The notes below the pieces were generated by a model, which had not been told where the DNA came from, did no database searches, and saw only the letters and a program-made list of their open reading frames with translations. Positions 15,731 through 24,065 of a DNA stretch of 64,000 nucleotides are shown here, in pieces. The number at the start of each line of letters is the position of its first letter. The stretch's first letter is position 1. Source of the DNA: Nonomuraea rubra (lineage in GTDB: Bacteria > Actinomycetota > Actinomycetes > Streptosporangiales > Streptosporangiaceae); contig NZ_JACHMI010000001.1 of NCBI RefSeq assembly GCF_014207985.1, positions 10,833,001 to 10,897,000 on the forward strand, written 5' to 3'. The position numbers and the translations under genes are program-made.

Positions 15731-16822
15731 ATGTCATACCCTCAGCAGCCCCCTTCTCAAGGGCCCTGGGGGCCTCAGGGGCACCAAGGGTACGGGCCGC
15801 CATCAGGCCAGGGCACCCCCGGCTACGGCCCCCCTCAGGCCCCCGGACACGGGCCCGGCTACGGGCAACCCCAGAACCAGCCCGGGCCGCCCCAGGGTCA
15901 GCCCGGCTACGGACCGCCCCAGGGCCAGCCGGGCGGCCATGGGCAGCCCCAGGGCCAGCCGGGCTACGGGCAGCCCTCGGGCCAGCCGGGCTACGGGCAG
16001 CCCCCCGGCCAGCCGGGTTATGGGCAGCCCCCGGGCCAGTACGGCAACCAGGCCGGGCCGCCGCCGCCCTACGGCCCTCCGCCGGGCAACCGCAACAACC
16101 CGGTGCTCATCGGCGTGATCGTCGCCCTGGCGGCGCTCCTCCTGCTCGGAGGCGGCGCCTTCGGCGCGTACGCCTACCTCAACTCCCCGGGCCCGTCCCC
16201 CACCCCCATCGCCCAGCCGAGCACCCCGCCGACGTCCGCCCCACCCACCTCCGCACCACCGTCGTCCGCACCACCGTCGTCCGCACCGCCGTCCCCGACC
16301 GAGTCCCCCGAGCCGTCCAGCACGCCCAGTAACAGCTCGGGCGGCCCGCTGGAGCACACCGAGTTCGGCAACTGGAACTACTCCTTGAAGGGCGAGAAGT
16401 ACGCGGCACGCAAGGTCGGCGGCTGGACGTACGACTCGTGTGACCCGCTGGACGCCGAGGGCGTGCTGGGCGACAACGACTGCGAGAACGCCATCCAGCT
16501 CGCCTACACCGCCTACGGCGGGAACCTCAGGGCGGTGCAGATCGTCCTGCAGTTCCCCGAGGCCGGCGATGCCAAGAAGACCGCGAACCAGCTCAAGAAC
16601 AACGCCGACGAGAAGATCGCCTGGCGCCGGGCCAGCGCTCACAGCAGGTACGCCTACGGCGCGATCTACACGGGCGCGTACATGAACTACGTGGTCGTCA
16701 CGGTCGTCACCACCAACGAGTCGGCCAAGCCCAAGGCCAAGAAGTTCCACACCGCCATGCAGACCGACCGCGGTGTCTACTTCTTCCTGGGCCGCCAGGA
16801 CGAGCGGGTCGTCACGAGCTAG
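15731..16822 (+). CDS. Pro/Gly/Gln-rich membrane-anchored protein, paralogue A
   Basis: 363 aa, three parts. Residues about 1-125 are cytoplasmic, low-complexity repeats of the type GQPGYGQP and QGPPQGQ. One transmembrane helix follows (NPVLIGVIVALAALLLLGGG, about 124-145). An extracellular Pro/Ser/Thr stalk (about 150-205) leads to a globular domain of about 150 residues. That domain holds a conserved Cys pair (YDSCDP...DNDCENA) and closes with VVVTVVTTNES and FHTAMQTDRGVYFF. The domain has no name I know. The paralogue at 37607 shares its architecture and about half its residues by eye. ATG 15731 is supported by CACAAT six bases upstream. A cell-envelope or sensing role is possible. Confidence 0.78.
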   Translation: MSYPQQPPSQGPWGPQGHQGYGPPSGQGTPGYGPPQAPGHGPGYGQPQNQPGPPQGQPGYGPPQGQPGGHGQPQGQPGYGQPSGQPGYGQPPGQPGYGQPPGQYGNQAGPPPPYGPPPGNRNNPVLIGVIVALAALLLLGGGAFGAYAYLNSPGPSPTPIAQPSTPPTSAPPTSAPPSSAPPSSAPPSPTESPEPSSTPSNSSGGPLEHTEFGNWNYSLKGEKYAARKVGGWTYDSCDPLDAEGVLGDNDCENAIQLAYTAYGGNLRAVQIVLQFPEAGDAKKTANQLKNNADEKIAWRRASAHSRYAYGAIYTGAYMNYVVVTVVTTNESAKPKAKKFHTAMQTDRGVYFFLGRQDERVVTS

Positions 16823-16858
16823 CCGCGGCTGTCGGTCGCCGGGGCTATCGTCCTGGCC

Positions 16859-17515
16859 GTGACCGAATCTTCCTACCTCCACGAGACCCGGGTGGCCTAC
16901 GACACCGTCGCCGCCGACTACGCCGAGCTGCTCCGCGACGAGCTCGACGGCAAGCCGCTGGACCGCGCGATGCTGGCGGCGTTCGCCGAGCTCGTCCGGG
17001 AGGCCGGGGAGGTCGCCGACCTCGGCTGCGGCCCCGGCCGCGTCACGGCCCACCTGCGGGCTCTGGGGGTGGACGCGTTCGGCGTCGACCTGTCACCCGA
17101 GATGATCGCCGTCGCCCGCCGGAGCCACCCGGGGGTGCGGTTCGAGGTGGGGTCGATGACCGCGCTGGACCTGGCGGACGAGGCCGTCGGCGGCGCGGTC
17201 CTGTGGTACTCGACCGTGCACACGCCGCCGGAGCTGCTGCCGAAGGTCTTCGCCGAGGCCCATCGGGTGCTGGCGCCGGGTGGTCACCTGCTGATCGCGT
17301 TCAAGGTGGGTGACCAGCGTCGCCACCTGAGCAGGGGGTACGGGCACGAGTTGTCGCTCGACGTCTACTGGAATCCGCCCGAGCAGATCGCCGAGCTGCT
17401 GGGCAAGGCCGGGCTGGTCGTGGACGCCCGGCTGATCCGCGAGCCCGACGCGAGCGAGCGGCCCCGGTCCGGGCAGCAGGGCTTCTTCCTGGCGTACAAG
17501 CCCGGCCGGGACTGA
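16859..17515 (+). CDS. SAM-dependent methyltransferase
   Basis: Class I methyltransferase of 218 aa. Motif I VADLGCGPGRVTAHLRALG (near residues 45-62), acidic loop FGVDLSPEMIAVARR, and motif IV-like GGAVLWYSTVHTPPEL and LAPGGHLLIAFKVG are all present. The N-terminus (YLHETRVAYDTVAADYAELL) is of the ubiE/methyltransf_11/25 kind. TATCGT at 16846-16851 lies seven bases before GTG 16859, so it is probably leaderless. The next gene starts three bases after its stop. The substrate is unknown. Confidence 0.88.
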   Translation: MTESSYLHETRVAYDTVAADYAELLRDELDGKPLDRAMLAAFAELVREAGEVADLGCGPGRVTAHLRALGVDAFGVDLSPEMIAVARRSHPGVRFEVGSMTALDLADEAVGGAVLWYSTVHTPPELLPKVFAEAHRVLAPGGHLLIAFKVGDQRRHLSRGYGHELSLDVYWNPPEQIAELLGKAGLVVDARLIREPDASERPRSGQQGFFLAYKPGRD

Positions 17516-17518
17516 TCG

Positions 17519-18106
17519 ATGCCGCCCGCTGCCGAGCAGCCCGGGGCACTGGTCCGCGCCCTGGTCGAAGGGGTCTCCCCGCACGATGCCCGGGAGGCCG
17601 CGGACCGCCGGTGGACGCTGGACTGGGTGGACTCCGGCGCACCGCTGTTCCGGGTGGCCAGGCCGGCGACGCCGCCGCGGCATCTCGTCGTGTACGCCGC
17701 CCTGGTGGACCGGGGCCGCGGCTCGATGATGCTCGTCGACCACCGGAAGGCCAGGGCGTGGCTGCCGCCGGGCGGGCACGTCGATCCCGGCGAGGATCCG
17801 CGCCGGACGGTGCTGCGCGAGGTGGAGGAGGAGCTGGGCCTCGCCGGGCGCTTCGACCCGGTGCTCGGCTCCGCCCCGTTCTTCCTCACCGTGACGCGGA
17901 CGCGCGGGGCGGATCCGCACACGGATGTGACGCTCTGGTTCGTGCTGGAGGGGGATGAGCGGGCGCCGATCACGCCCGATCTGGCCGAGTTCGCCGAGGT
18001 GCGCTGGCACGCCCTGGAGGACGGCGCACGCTGGGCGCCGGATGCGTTCGATCCGGAGATGACGCGGTTCGTGGCGAAGTTGTCGGCGGACGGCCGGTTC
18101 CCCTGA
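17519..18106 (+). CDS. Nudix hydrolase
   Basis: 195 aa. The full Nudix box is visible as GHVDPGEDPRRTVLREVEEE followed by LGL (about residues 86-108), matching Gx5Ex7REUxEExGU, with KARAWLPPGG directly before it. It should hydrolyse a nucleoside diphosphate linked to some group; the base and substrate are not predictable. It follows the methyltransferase by three bases and is likely co-transcribed. An N-terminal extension of about 45 residues precedes the fold. Confidence 0.88.
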   Translation: MPPAAEQPGALVRALVEGVSPHDAREAADRRWTLDWVDSGAPLFRVARPATPPRHLVVYAALVDRGRGSMMLVDHRKARAWLPPGGHVDPGEDPRRTVLREVEEELGLAGRFDPVLGSAPFFLTVTRTRGADPHTDVTLWFVLEGDERAPITPDLAEFAEVRWHALEDGARWAPDAFDPEMTRFVAKLSADGRFP

Positions 18107-18114
18107 ACGTGGGG

Positions 18115-19143
18115 CTACGGGCGCAGGTCCACGGAGAGGTGGGCGGACAGGGCGCGGAGGAAGTCGGGCGCGTCGAAGATCTCGCCGGCGGAGGCGACGC
18201 CGGCCGTCCTGGTCCGCCCCATGAGGACCCGCTCGACCGCCTCCACCACGAGCGGCGCGGTGACGGCGTAGATGTCCTGCCCCGTGGCCACGGCCCGCCG
18301 CTCGCGACCGCCCGAGCGCACGACGACGTCCACGAGGAACGTCTGCGCCGAGCGCCCCGACTCGTCGGCCGGGGCGGGCGCCGGCGCGTCGGGTGTCACC
18401 ACGTCCCTGGCCGCCTCGACCGTCATGTACGTCCGGACCTCGGGGATGGCCAGGTGGCTGGGGACGGTGACGACGTCCGCCATCGTGAACTCGCCGATGA
18501 CGTCCCGGGGCCCGACCGGCTCGGGGAAGGGCCACTCCAGTGTCGGGGCCTGGTCGTCGCGGTACTCCAGCCTGCCGTTCGCGAACCGGACGCGCCGGCC
18601 GTCCCGCCGCTCCCGCGAGATCACGCCCGAGGCGCGCGTCCCGGCGGTGGGGTGCCAGCTGCTCAGCGCGTACGCGATGTGCGCCTCGTCGGCCGACGTC
18701 CAGTCGCCCATGGCGGCGGTGGCCAGCAGGTCGCCGAGGCCGCCGTAGAAGGCCATCGCGGGGACGATCACCGCTCCGGCGGCCCGGGCCCGCTCGCCGA
18801 AGTGCGCGAACGTGTCGGCGTTGGCCTCGATCTCGGCCGCCACGTCCAGGTAGGGGATCCCGGCGCGCAGCGCCGCCTCGATCACGGGGCCGCCGGTCGT
18901 GGCGAAGGGCCCGGCGCAGTTGATCACGGCCGCCGCTCCGGCCAGCGCGCGGTCGAGCGCGGCCGGGTCGTCGACCGACGCCGGACGGGCCTCCAGCCCG
19001 CTCTCGTACGCCAGCGCCTTCAGCTTGTCGGCGTCCCGCCCGGACAGGACCGGGACGAACCCGCGCTCGCGCAGCTCCGCCACCACGAAACGCCCGGTGT
19101 GCCCGTACGCGCCGAACACCGTGACCTTCTGCCCTGCACCCAT
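18115..19143 (-). CDS. Saccharopine dehydrogenase-like NAD(P)-binding oxidoreductase
   Basis: 342 aa. The N-terminus KVTVFGAYGHTGRFVVAELRERG is the nucleotide-binding motif of the saccharopine-dehydrogenase/trans-acting enoyl reductase superfamily. GAAAVINCAGPFATTGGPVIEAAL and the PYLDVAAEIEA block follow in family order. ATG 19143 is preferred over upstream in-frame starts because GGGGAGAAA precedes it. Relatives act on lipids or polyketides or are uncharacterised; true lysine metabolism is unlikely. It is divergent from a GlxA-type regulator with an inverted repeat between them, so that regulator may control it. Confidence 0.83.
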   Translation of the reverse strand: MGAGQKVTVFGAYGHTGRFVVAELRERGFVPVLSGRDADKLKALAYESGLEARPASVDDPAALDRALAGAAAVINCAGPFATTGGPVIEAALRAGIPYLDVAAEIEANADTFAHFGERARAAGAVIVPAMAFYGGLGDLLATAAMGDWTSADEAHIAYALSSWHPTAGTRASGVISRERRDGRRVRFANGRLEYRDDQAPTLEWPFPEPVGPRDVIGEFTMADVVTVPSHLAIPEVRTYMTVEAARDVVTPDAPAPAPADESGRSAQTFLVDVVVRSGGRERRAVATGQDIYAVTAPLVVEAVERVLMGRTRTAGVASAGEIFDAPDFLRALSAHLSVDLRP

Positions 19144-19210
19144 GGGTTTCTCCCCCGCTCTCGGATGATCTGATGCGAACATCCTGGCAACGGCGACCAT
19201 CCCGCACGAG

Positions 19211-19245
19211 TGTCCGGAACGCCAATAGCCATACAATTCCGGACA
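19211..19245. promoter_or_regulatory. Inverted-repeat operator over a leaderless promoter
   Basis: TGTCCGGAA (19211-19219) and TTCCGGACA (19237-19245) form a perfect 9-bp inverted repeat around 17 bases. A -10 box TACAAT (19232-19237) lies seven bases before ATG 19245, and the right arm runs into the start codon. A dimer bound here would block this promoter and sit between the two divergent genes. Confidence 0.65.
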
Positions 19246-20210
19246 TGCACACCGTCGCGCTGGCCGTCACCGACGGCATGCTGCACTTCGAGCTGTCCCT
19301 GGCGTACGAGGTCTTCGGCGCCGACCTGCGCCACCTGGCCGACCCCTGGTACGACTTCATGGTCTGCGGGCCGGGTCCGGTGCGGGCCGGCCGGTTCCGG
19401 CTGGAGCCCGACCACGGCCTCGACCACCTCGCGCGGGCCGGCACCGTGATCGTCCCGGGCTGGGCCGACGTCGACGTGGACCCGCCGGCCGACCTGGTCG
19501 AGGCGGTGCGCGCGGCCCACGAGGCGGGCGCGCGCGTGGCCTCCCTGTGCACGGGCGCGTTCGTGCTGGCCGCCGCCGGCCTGCTGGACGGCAGGCGCGC
19601 GACCACGCACTGGGCGCACACCCGGGAGCTGGCCACCCGCCACCCCCTGGTGGAGGTGGACCCCGACGTCCTGTACGTGGACAACGGCAGCGTGCTGACC
19701 TCCGCGGGCAAGGCCGCCGCCATGGACCTGTGCCTGCACCTGGTCCGCCTCGACCACGGCTCCTCGGTCACCAACGCGGTCGCCCGCCGCCTGGTCGTGC
19801 CGCCGCACCGGGACGGCGGCCAGTCCCAGTTCGTCACCACCCCGGTGCCCGCCCCCGACAACCATCCGCTGGCCGAGTTGTTCCCGTGGGTGATGGAGCG
19901 GCTGGACCACCCGCTGACCGTGGAGGACCTGGCCCGCCAGGCCCGGATGAGCTCGCGCAACCTGGGCCGCCACTTCAGGTCGGTGACCGGCACCACCCCG
20001 CTGCAGTGGCTGCTGACCCAGCGGATCCGCCACGCCCAGGAGCTGCTGGAGACCACCGACGACAGCGTCGACACCATCGCCGCGGCCACGGGCATGGGCA
20101 CCGCCACGACCCTGCGCAGGAACTTCAACCGCACGGTAGGCGTGCCCCCGGACGCCTACCGCCGTACGTTCCGCTCGCGCGCCCGCACCGGCCATCACGC
20201 GGGCGTCTAG
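19245..20210 (+). CDS. GlxA-family transcriptional regulator (DJ-1/PfpI plus AraC)
   Basis: 321 aa, same layout as the protein at 13689: MHTVALAVTDGMLHFELSLAYEVF, then VASLCTGAFVLAAAGLLDGRRATTHW with the elbow Cys near residue 104, then two AraC helix-turn-helix motifs (LTVEDLARQARMSSRNLGRHF, IAAATGMGTATTLRRNFNR). ATG 19245 is positioned by the TACAAT box seven bases upstream. Its stop overlaps the stop of the convergent gene by three bases. It probably regulates the divergent oxidoreductase gene and itself. Confidence 0.9.
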   Translation: MHTVALAVTDGMLHFELSLAYEVFGADLRHLADPWYDFMVCGPGPVRAGRFRLEPDHGLDHLARAGTVIVPGWADVDVDPPADLVEAVRAAHEAGARVASLCTGAFVLAAAGLLDGRRATTHWAHTRELATRHPLVEVDPDVLYVDNGSVLTSAGKAAAMDLCLHLVRLDHGSSVTNAVARRLVVPPHRDGGQSQFVTTPVPAPDNHPLAELFPWVMERLDHPLTVEDLARQARMSSRNLGRHFRSVTGTTPLQWLLTQRIRHAQELLETTDDSVDTIAAATGMGTATTLRRNFNRTVGVPPDAYRRTFRSRARTGHHAGV

Positions 20211-21622
20211 GGCAGCAGCAGTCCCCAGTACAGCGCCCAGGGCACGAACACCACGCCGCCCGCGACCAGCAGTCCGAGCCGCACCCGCTCGCCTCGCGGA
20301 CCCGCCTGCCGGGCCCGTGCCACCGCGGCCGCCGTGACCGCGGCGGCGGCGACGGTCGCGACCGCGATCGCCTGGAGCGCGAGCCACAGGATCGGCCTGT
20401 CACCTGCCATGGGCCCGGGCACGGACAGCTTCCCGCCCGTCATGACCAGGTAGAGCAGGTACGCGAACCCGCCCAGCAGCGCCACCAGCCCGCCCGCGCT
20501 AGCCAGCCGTGCCGCCTTGACCGGTGTGACGGCCGCGCGCCGCCTGACCCGCCGGACCAGGGCCACCACGGGATACCCGCCGAACGCCACCAGGAGCAGC
20601 ACCACGACCACGAGCTGCATCGCGGCCGACTCCCACCACGCGGTGGGCGGCATCCCGAAGCTGTCGCTCGCCTGCACCGGGTCCGGCCCGGACACCTGGG
20701 CCACGGGTGCGCGCCCGGAGGTCGCCTCGCGTACCCACGTCCCGACCAGCTCGGCGTAGCCGGGCGCCAGCTCGGGCAGCCGGGTGACGCCGCCGTCGGG
20801 CGTCAGGTGGGCGGCGTGGTCGGCGTCGGCGAAGAACCGGAACGCGTAGCGGCGGTTCCCGCCGTCCTCCAGGGCCTCGGCCATGATCGGCGGCGTCTCC
20901 CTGGGCGGGGTGAGCAGGTCGTGCACGCCCCAGATGCCGAGCACGGGCTGCCGCACCTTCGCCAGGAAGGGCACCGGATCGTGTTTCGGCTCGGGGAACA
21001 TCCCGCCGTCCGCGATCACCCGGTACAGGCTGGGCTCGGCCCGGTCCACCAGCGACCCGCCCACGCCCGCCTTGCGCAGCCCCGCCGCCGTGGCCCAGGA
21101 CTGCTGCCGCAGCGGGCTGAGCGCGTTGGCGCCGACGAGGATGACGAAGGCGATGTCGGTGGAGCGGCCGGCGGCGATCGGCGCCACCCACCCTCCCTCG
21201 CTGAGCCCCCAGATGCCGACCTTGGCCGGATCGACGCCGGGCTGCCGCCGGAGCGTCCCGACGGCGCCCAGGGCGTCCTCGGCGAGCTGCGCGTACGACC
21301 GCTTGAACAGCGAGTAGCCCACCGAGCGCTTGTCGTAGACGAGCACGGACATGCCCTGCCGGGCGAACGCCACGGCCTCGGCCAGCAGCTTCTCCCGGCG
21401 GGTGCCGGTGCCCGCGCCGTGCACCAGCACGACCCCCGGCCGCCCGGCGGTGGCGGCGGCCGGGCTGATCACGCTGCCGCGCAGCTCCAGGTCCCCGCCG
21501 CCGCGGAAACTCACCTCGGTGGACGTCAGGTCGCCCGGTAACCCCGGTGGCGCGGTGGCGTGGGCCGGAAGGGCGAGCGCGATGACCAGGAGGGCGACGA
21601 GCGTCGCCAGGATCTTCCTCAT
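20207..21622 (-). CDS. Membrane-anchored alpha/beta hydrolase (secreted dienelactone-hydrolase/S9-like)
   Basis: 471 aa. The signal sequence is MRKILATLVALLVIALALPAHA. A hydrolase fold covers about 30-340: oxyanion region GVVLVHGAGTGTRREK, nucleophile elbow GIWGLSEGG (Ser), acid region LGIWGVHDLLTPP and the ADHAAHLTP histidine. Three hydrophobic helices follow in the last 120 residues, ending at the C-terminal FVPWALYWGLLLP. The hydrolase domain is thus tethered outside the membrane. TAGTCT lies seven bases before ATG 21622 with TTTGCC 17 bases further up, so the mRNA is leaderless. It is divergent from an ArsR-type regulator gene. Confidence 0.82.
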   Translation of the reverse strand: MRKILATLVALLVIALALPAHATAPPGLPGDLTSTEVSFRGGGDLELRGSVISPAAATAGRPGVVLVHGAGTGTRREKLLAEAVAFARQGMSVLVYDKRSVGYSLFKRSYAQLAEDALGAVGTLRRQPGVDPAKVGIWGLSEGGWVAPIAAGRSTDIAFVILVGANALSPLRQQSWATAAGLRKAGVGGSLVDRAEPSLYRVIADGGMFPEPKHDPVPFLAKVRQPVLGIWGVHDLLTPPRETPPIMAEALEDGGNRRYAFRFFADADHAAHLTPDGGVTRLPELAPGYAELVGTWVREATSGRAPVAQVSGPDPVQASDSFGMPPTAWWESAAMQLVVVVLLLVAFGGYPVVALVRRVRRRAAVTPVKAARLASAGGLVALLGGFAYLLYLVMTGGKLSVPGPMAGDRPILWLALQAIAVATVAAAAVTAAAVARARQAGPRGERVRLGLLVAGGVVFVPWALYWGLLLP

Positions 21623-21635
21623 ACCGCCGAGACTA

Positions 21636-21672
21636 GTCTGCAGAGAGATGTCGGCAAAGGGATGTCTGCAGA
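21636..21672. promoter_or_regulatory. Operator candidate between divergent leaderless genes
   Basis: GTCTGCAGA occurs at 21636-21644 and again at 21664-21672, 28 bases apart; GATGTC also repeats at 21647 and 21661. The left copy lies between the -35 and -10 of the hydrolase promoter. The right copy covers the -35 position of the regulator promoter, whose -10 is TAGCCT at 21689-21694. It is a likely binding site of the ArsR-type protein. Confidence 0.55.
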
Positions 21673-21701
21673 TATCGTTCTGGAGGACTAGCCTTCTCCT
21701 C

Positions 21702-22265
21702 ATGAAGGACGACGAGCCGTACGTGCTCGATGACCCCGACCGGCTCAAGGCGCTGGCGCACCCGATGCGCCGCCGCATGCTGACCCACCTGAACGTGCAC
21801 GGCCCCGCCACCTCCACCACCCTCGGCGAGCTGCTGGGCGCCAAGACCGGCACGACCAGCTACCACCTGCGCCAGCTCGAGAAGTACGGCTTCATCGAGG
21901 AGATCCCCGAGCGCTCGACGGGCCGCGAACGCTGGTGGCGGCGTGCTCAGATCCCGAGGGACATGCGCCTGCCGACCCCCGACCAGGTCCCCGCCGAGGA
22001 CAGGGCGGTGCTGGAGGAGTTCCACCGGATCGGCTACGAGGAGGACCGCGTCCTGTTCGAGCGCTTCCCGGCCGCCTACCAGGCCGATCCCGCCTGGGCC
22101 AGGGGCTCGCGCGGGCTGGCCCGGATGACCAGGCAGGACCTGGACGCGTTCTACGAGGAGTACATCGCCCTGCTGCTGCGCTACAGCCGCCCGGCCGACG
22201 AGGCCCCGCCGGAGGCCCGCCCGGTGTACGTCCGCTTCTTCACCCTGCCCGCGGACGAGGGCTGA
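21702..22265 (+). CDS. ArsR-type winged-helix transcriptional regulator
   Basis: 187 aa. DPDRLKALAHPMRRRMLTHLNVHGPATSTTLGELLGAKTGTTSYHLRQLEKYGFIEEI (about 10-67) is a helix_turn_helix_5/ArsR DNA-binding domain. No metal-binding CxC is seen, so a ligand other than metal is likely. The C-terminal 110 residues are helical. TAGCCT lies seven bases before ATG 21702 (leaderless). It probably represses the divergent hydrolase gene through the GTCTGCAGA repeats. Confidence 0.87.
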   Translation: MKDDEPYVLDDPDRLKALAHPMRRRMLTHLNVHGPATSTTLGELLGAKTGTTSYHLRQLEKYGFIEEIPERSTGRERWWRRAQIPRDMRLPTPDQVPAEDRAVLEEFHRIGYEEDRVLFERFPAAYQADPAWARGSRGLARMTRQDLDAFYEEYIALLLRYSRPADEAPPEARPVYVRFFTLPADEG

Positions 22266-22280
22266 CCTCCGGCGGCCCTC

Positions 22281-23807
22281 TCAGCGGGTGACGGCGCAGG
22301 TGTCCCTGTTGAGCGTGAACCGGCTCGGCGGGGACGCGTCGCCCGTGTGGCTGACGAGGTAACCCATCGTCACGCTCTGGCCGGGGGCGACGGAGCCGTT
22401 GTGGCCGGCGTTGACGGCGCTGACCATGTCACCGCTCTGGGTGAGGTCGGTGTTCCAGTCCGAGACGACGCTCTGCCCCCTGGCGAGCGGGAAGCGCAGC
22501 GTCCAGCCGCTGATCGGCGCCGTGCCGGTGTTGGTGATCGTGAGGTCCACGGTCAGGCCGGTGCCCCACGTCCGCGTGGTGTAGGCGATCCGGCAGGTCG
22601 GCGCGGCGCGTTCGAAGGAGACGCGGTGCAGGCCGCCGGGCAGGTCGTTGACGACGTACAACTCGCCGTCCGGCGTCGCGCCGAACGCGGTGACCTGCGT
22701 CGGCATCTGGCCGAGCTCGGCCGCGGCGTAGCCGCCGGCGCCGTTCTCGCGCAGCGCCCACACGGTCATGTAGCAGTAGTCGGCGGCGATGTAGGTGCCG
22801 CCGACCAGGTCGGCGAACTGCTTGCCGCGGTAGACCTGCCCGCCGATGACCGCGCAGCCGCCGGTGTGCGGCGAGTAGGTGAAGACGGGCCTGGTGTACG
22901 TGGCGCCGGAGCCGCACTGGGTCTCGTCGAACACCTCCAGGCCCTCGTAGCAGGACCAGCCAAGGTTCGCACCGGCCTGCCGCCCGGCCTTGACGTGGTT
23001 GATCTCCTCCCACCGGCCCTGGCCGACGTCGCCGATCCACATCGAGCCGTCCGCGCGGTCCACGGAGAACCGCCAGGGGTTGCGGCCGCCGTACATCCAG
23101 ATCTCGCCCCTGGCGCCCGCGACGCCGGCGAACGGGTTGTCGGCGGGGATGCAGTAGGCCAGCTCGCCACAGCTCCTGCGCACGTCCACCCGCAGGATCT
23201 TGCCCAGCAGGGTGTCCAGGCGCTGCCCGGTGTCGAAGGGGTCGCCGGCGGCGCCGCCGTCGCCGATGCTCATGTAGAGGTTGCCGTCGGTGCCGAAGGT
23301 GATCTGGCCGCCGTTGTGGTTGCTGTACTCGGCGTGCTCCTGGGAGAGCAGCGGCTCCAGGCGTGCCTCGTCCAGCCGGTACCTGCCCAGCGTCACGGCG
23401 CCGTCGGGCAGGGCGGTGTAGGCCAGGTACACGTCCTGGCTCTGCGCGAAGTCGGGGGCGAGGGCGATGCCGAGCAGCCCCCGCTCGTTGCCGGACTCGT
23501 CCACGGACGCGGTGACGTCGATGATCGGGGTCTGTCCGAGGCCGGTGTCCGGGTGGTAGACGCGTACGGTGCCGCGCTTCTCGGTGATGAACAGCCGGTC
23601 CGTCCCGTCGTCCGGGGCGGCGATCGCGGTGGGGCGGCGTAAGCCGAAGGCGACCTGGGTGGTGGTGGCGTTGATCTCTTCCAGCGGCGGCACGGCGGCC
23701 GCCATGTCGGCCGCCGTGGCGGCAACGGCCGGTGGGGCGCTCACGGGGGCTAGCAGCGGCAGGGACAAGGCGAGCAGCACGGGGACTGCCCAGCGTTTTC
23801 CTGGCAT
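22281..23807 (-). CDS. Secreted PQQ-dependent sugar dehydrogenase-like protein with C-terminal CBM2
   Basis: 508 aa. Signal peptide (MPGKRWAVPVLLALSLPLLAPVSA). A GSDH/sorbosone dehydrogenase beta-propeller covers about 45-395: FGLRRPTAIA, RGLLGIALAPDFAQ, HNGGQITFGTDGNLYMSIGDGG and GGRNPWRFSVD. A CBM2-type module covers about 405-508: TWGTGLTVDLTITNTGTAPI, GWTLRFPLARGQSVVSDWN, GHNGSVAPGQSVTMGY, flanked by Cys. The combination predicts an enzyme that oxidises sugar ends while held on cellulose, similar in principle to fungal pyranose dehydrogenases with CBMs. No PQQ synthesis genes are visible here. It stands alone on the minus strand. Confidence 0.85.
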   Translation of the reverse strand: MPGKRWAVPVLLALSLPLLAPVSAPPAVAATAADMAAAVPPLEEINATTTQVAFGLRRPTAIAAPDDGTDRLFITEKRGTVRVYHPDTGLGQTPIIDVTASVDESGNERGLLGIALAPDFAQSQDVYLAYTALPDGAVTLGRYRLDEARLEPLLSQEHAEYSNHNGGQITFGTDGNLYMSIGDGGAAGDPFDTGQRLDTLLGKILRVDVRRSCGELAYCIPADNPFAGVAGARGEIWMYGGRNPWRFSVDRADGSMWIGDVGQGRWEEINHVKAGRQAGANLGWSCYEGLEVFDETQCGSGATYTRPVFTYSPHTGGCAVIGGQVYRGKQFADLVGGTYIAADYCYMTVWALRENGAGGYAAAELGQMPTQVTAFGATPDGELYVVNDLPGGLHRVSFERAAPTCRIAYTTRTWGTGLTVDLTITNTGTAPISGWTLRFPLARGQSVVSDWNTDLTQSGDMVSAVNAGHNGSVAPGQSVTMGYLVSHTGDASPPSRFTLNRDTCAVTR

Positions 23808-23985
23808 TTCACGGCTCCAGCGGCGAGGTCTCGTCGAGATGGGACGCTATCCGCTCGCCCGCGATCACCGGAACCACGCCACCGTGCCGGGCTGTGTCGC
23901 CGGGCCGTTCCGCGTGCTGACCTGGAAGATTGCGGGAGCGGCCCGGCGGGGCCGATGAAACGTACATCGCGCCGCCGTACGGCAA

Positions 23986-24022
23986 GGGGCCGCCTCCTCC
24001 TTCCCCGACAGGAAGCGGCCCC
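23986..24022 (-). terminator. Stem-loop downstream of the small secreted repeat protein
   Basis: GGGGCCGC (23986-23993) pairs with GCGGCCCC (24015-24022); inside it CTTCC pairs with GGAAG. It lies about 45 bases past the stop of the gene at 24066-24500 and before the sugar dehydrogenase gene. The rest of 23808-24065 shows nothing else I can name. Confidence 0.5.
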
Positions 24023-24065
24023 GGGATCACCGCACCGGCGGCGGGTGAACGCACCTGGACGGAGA

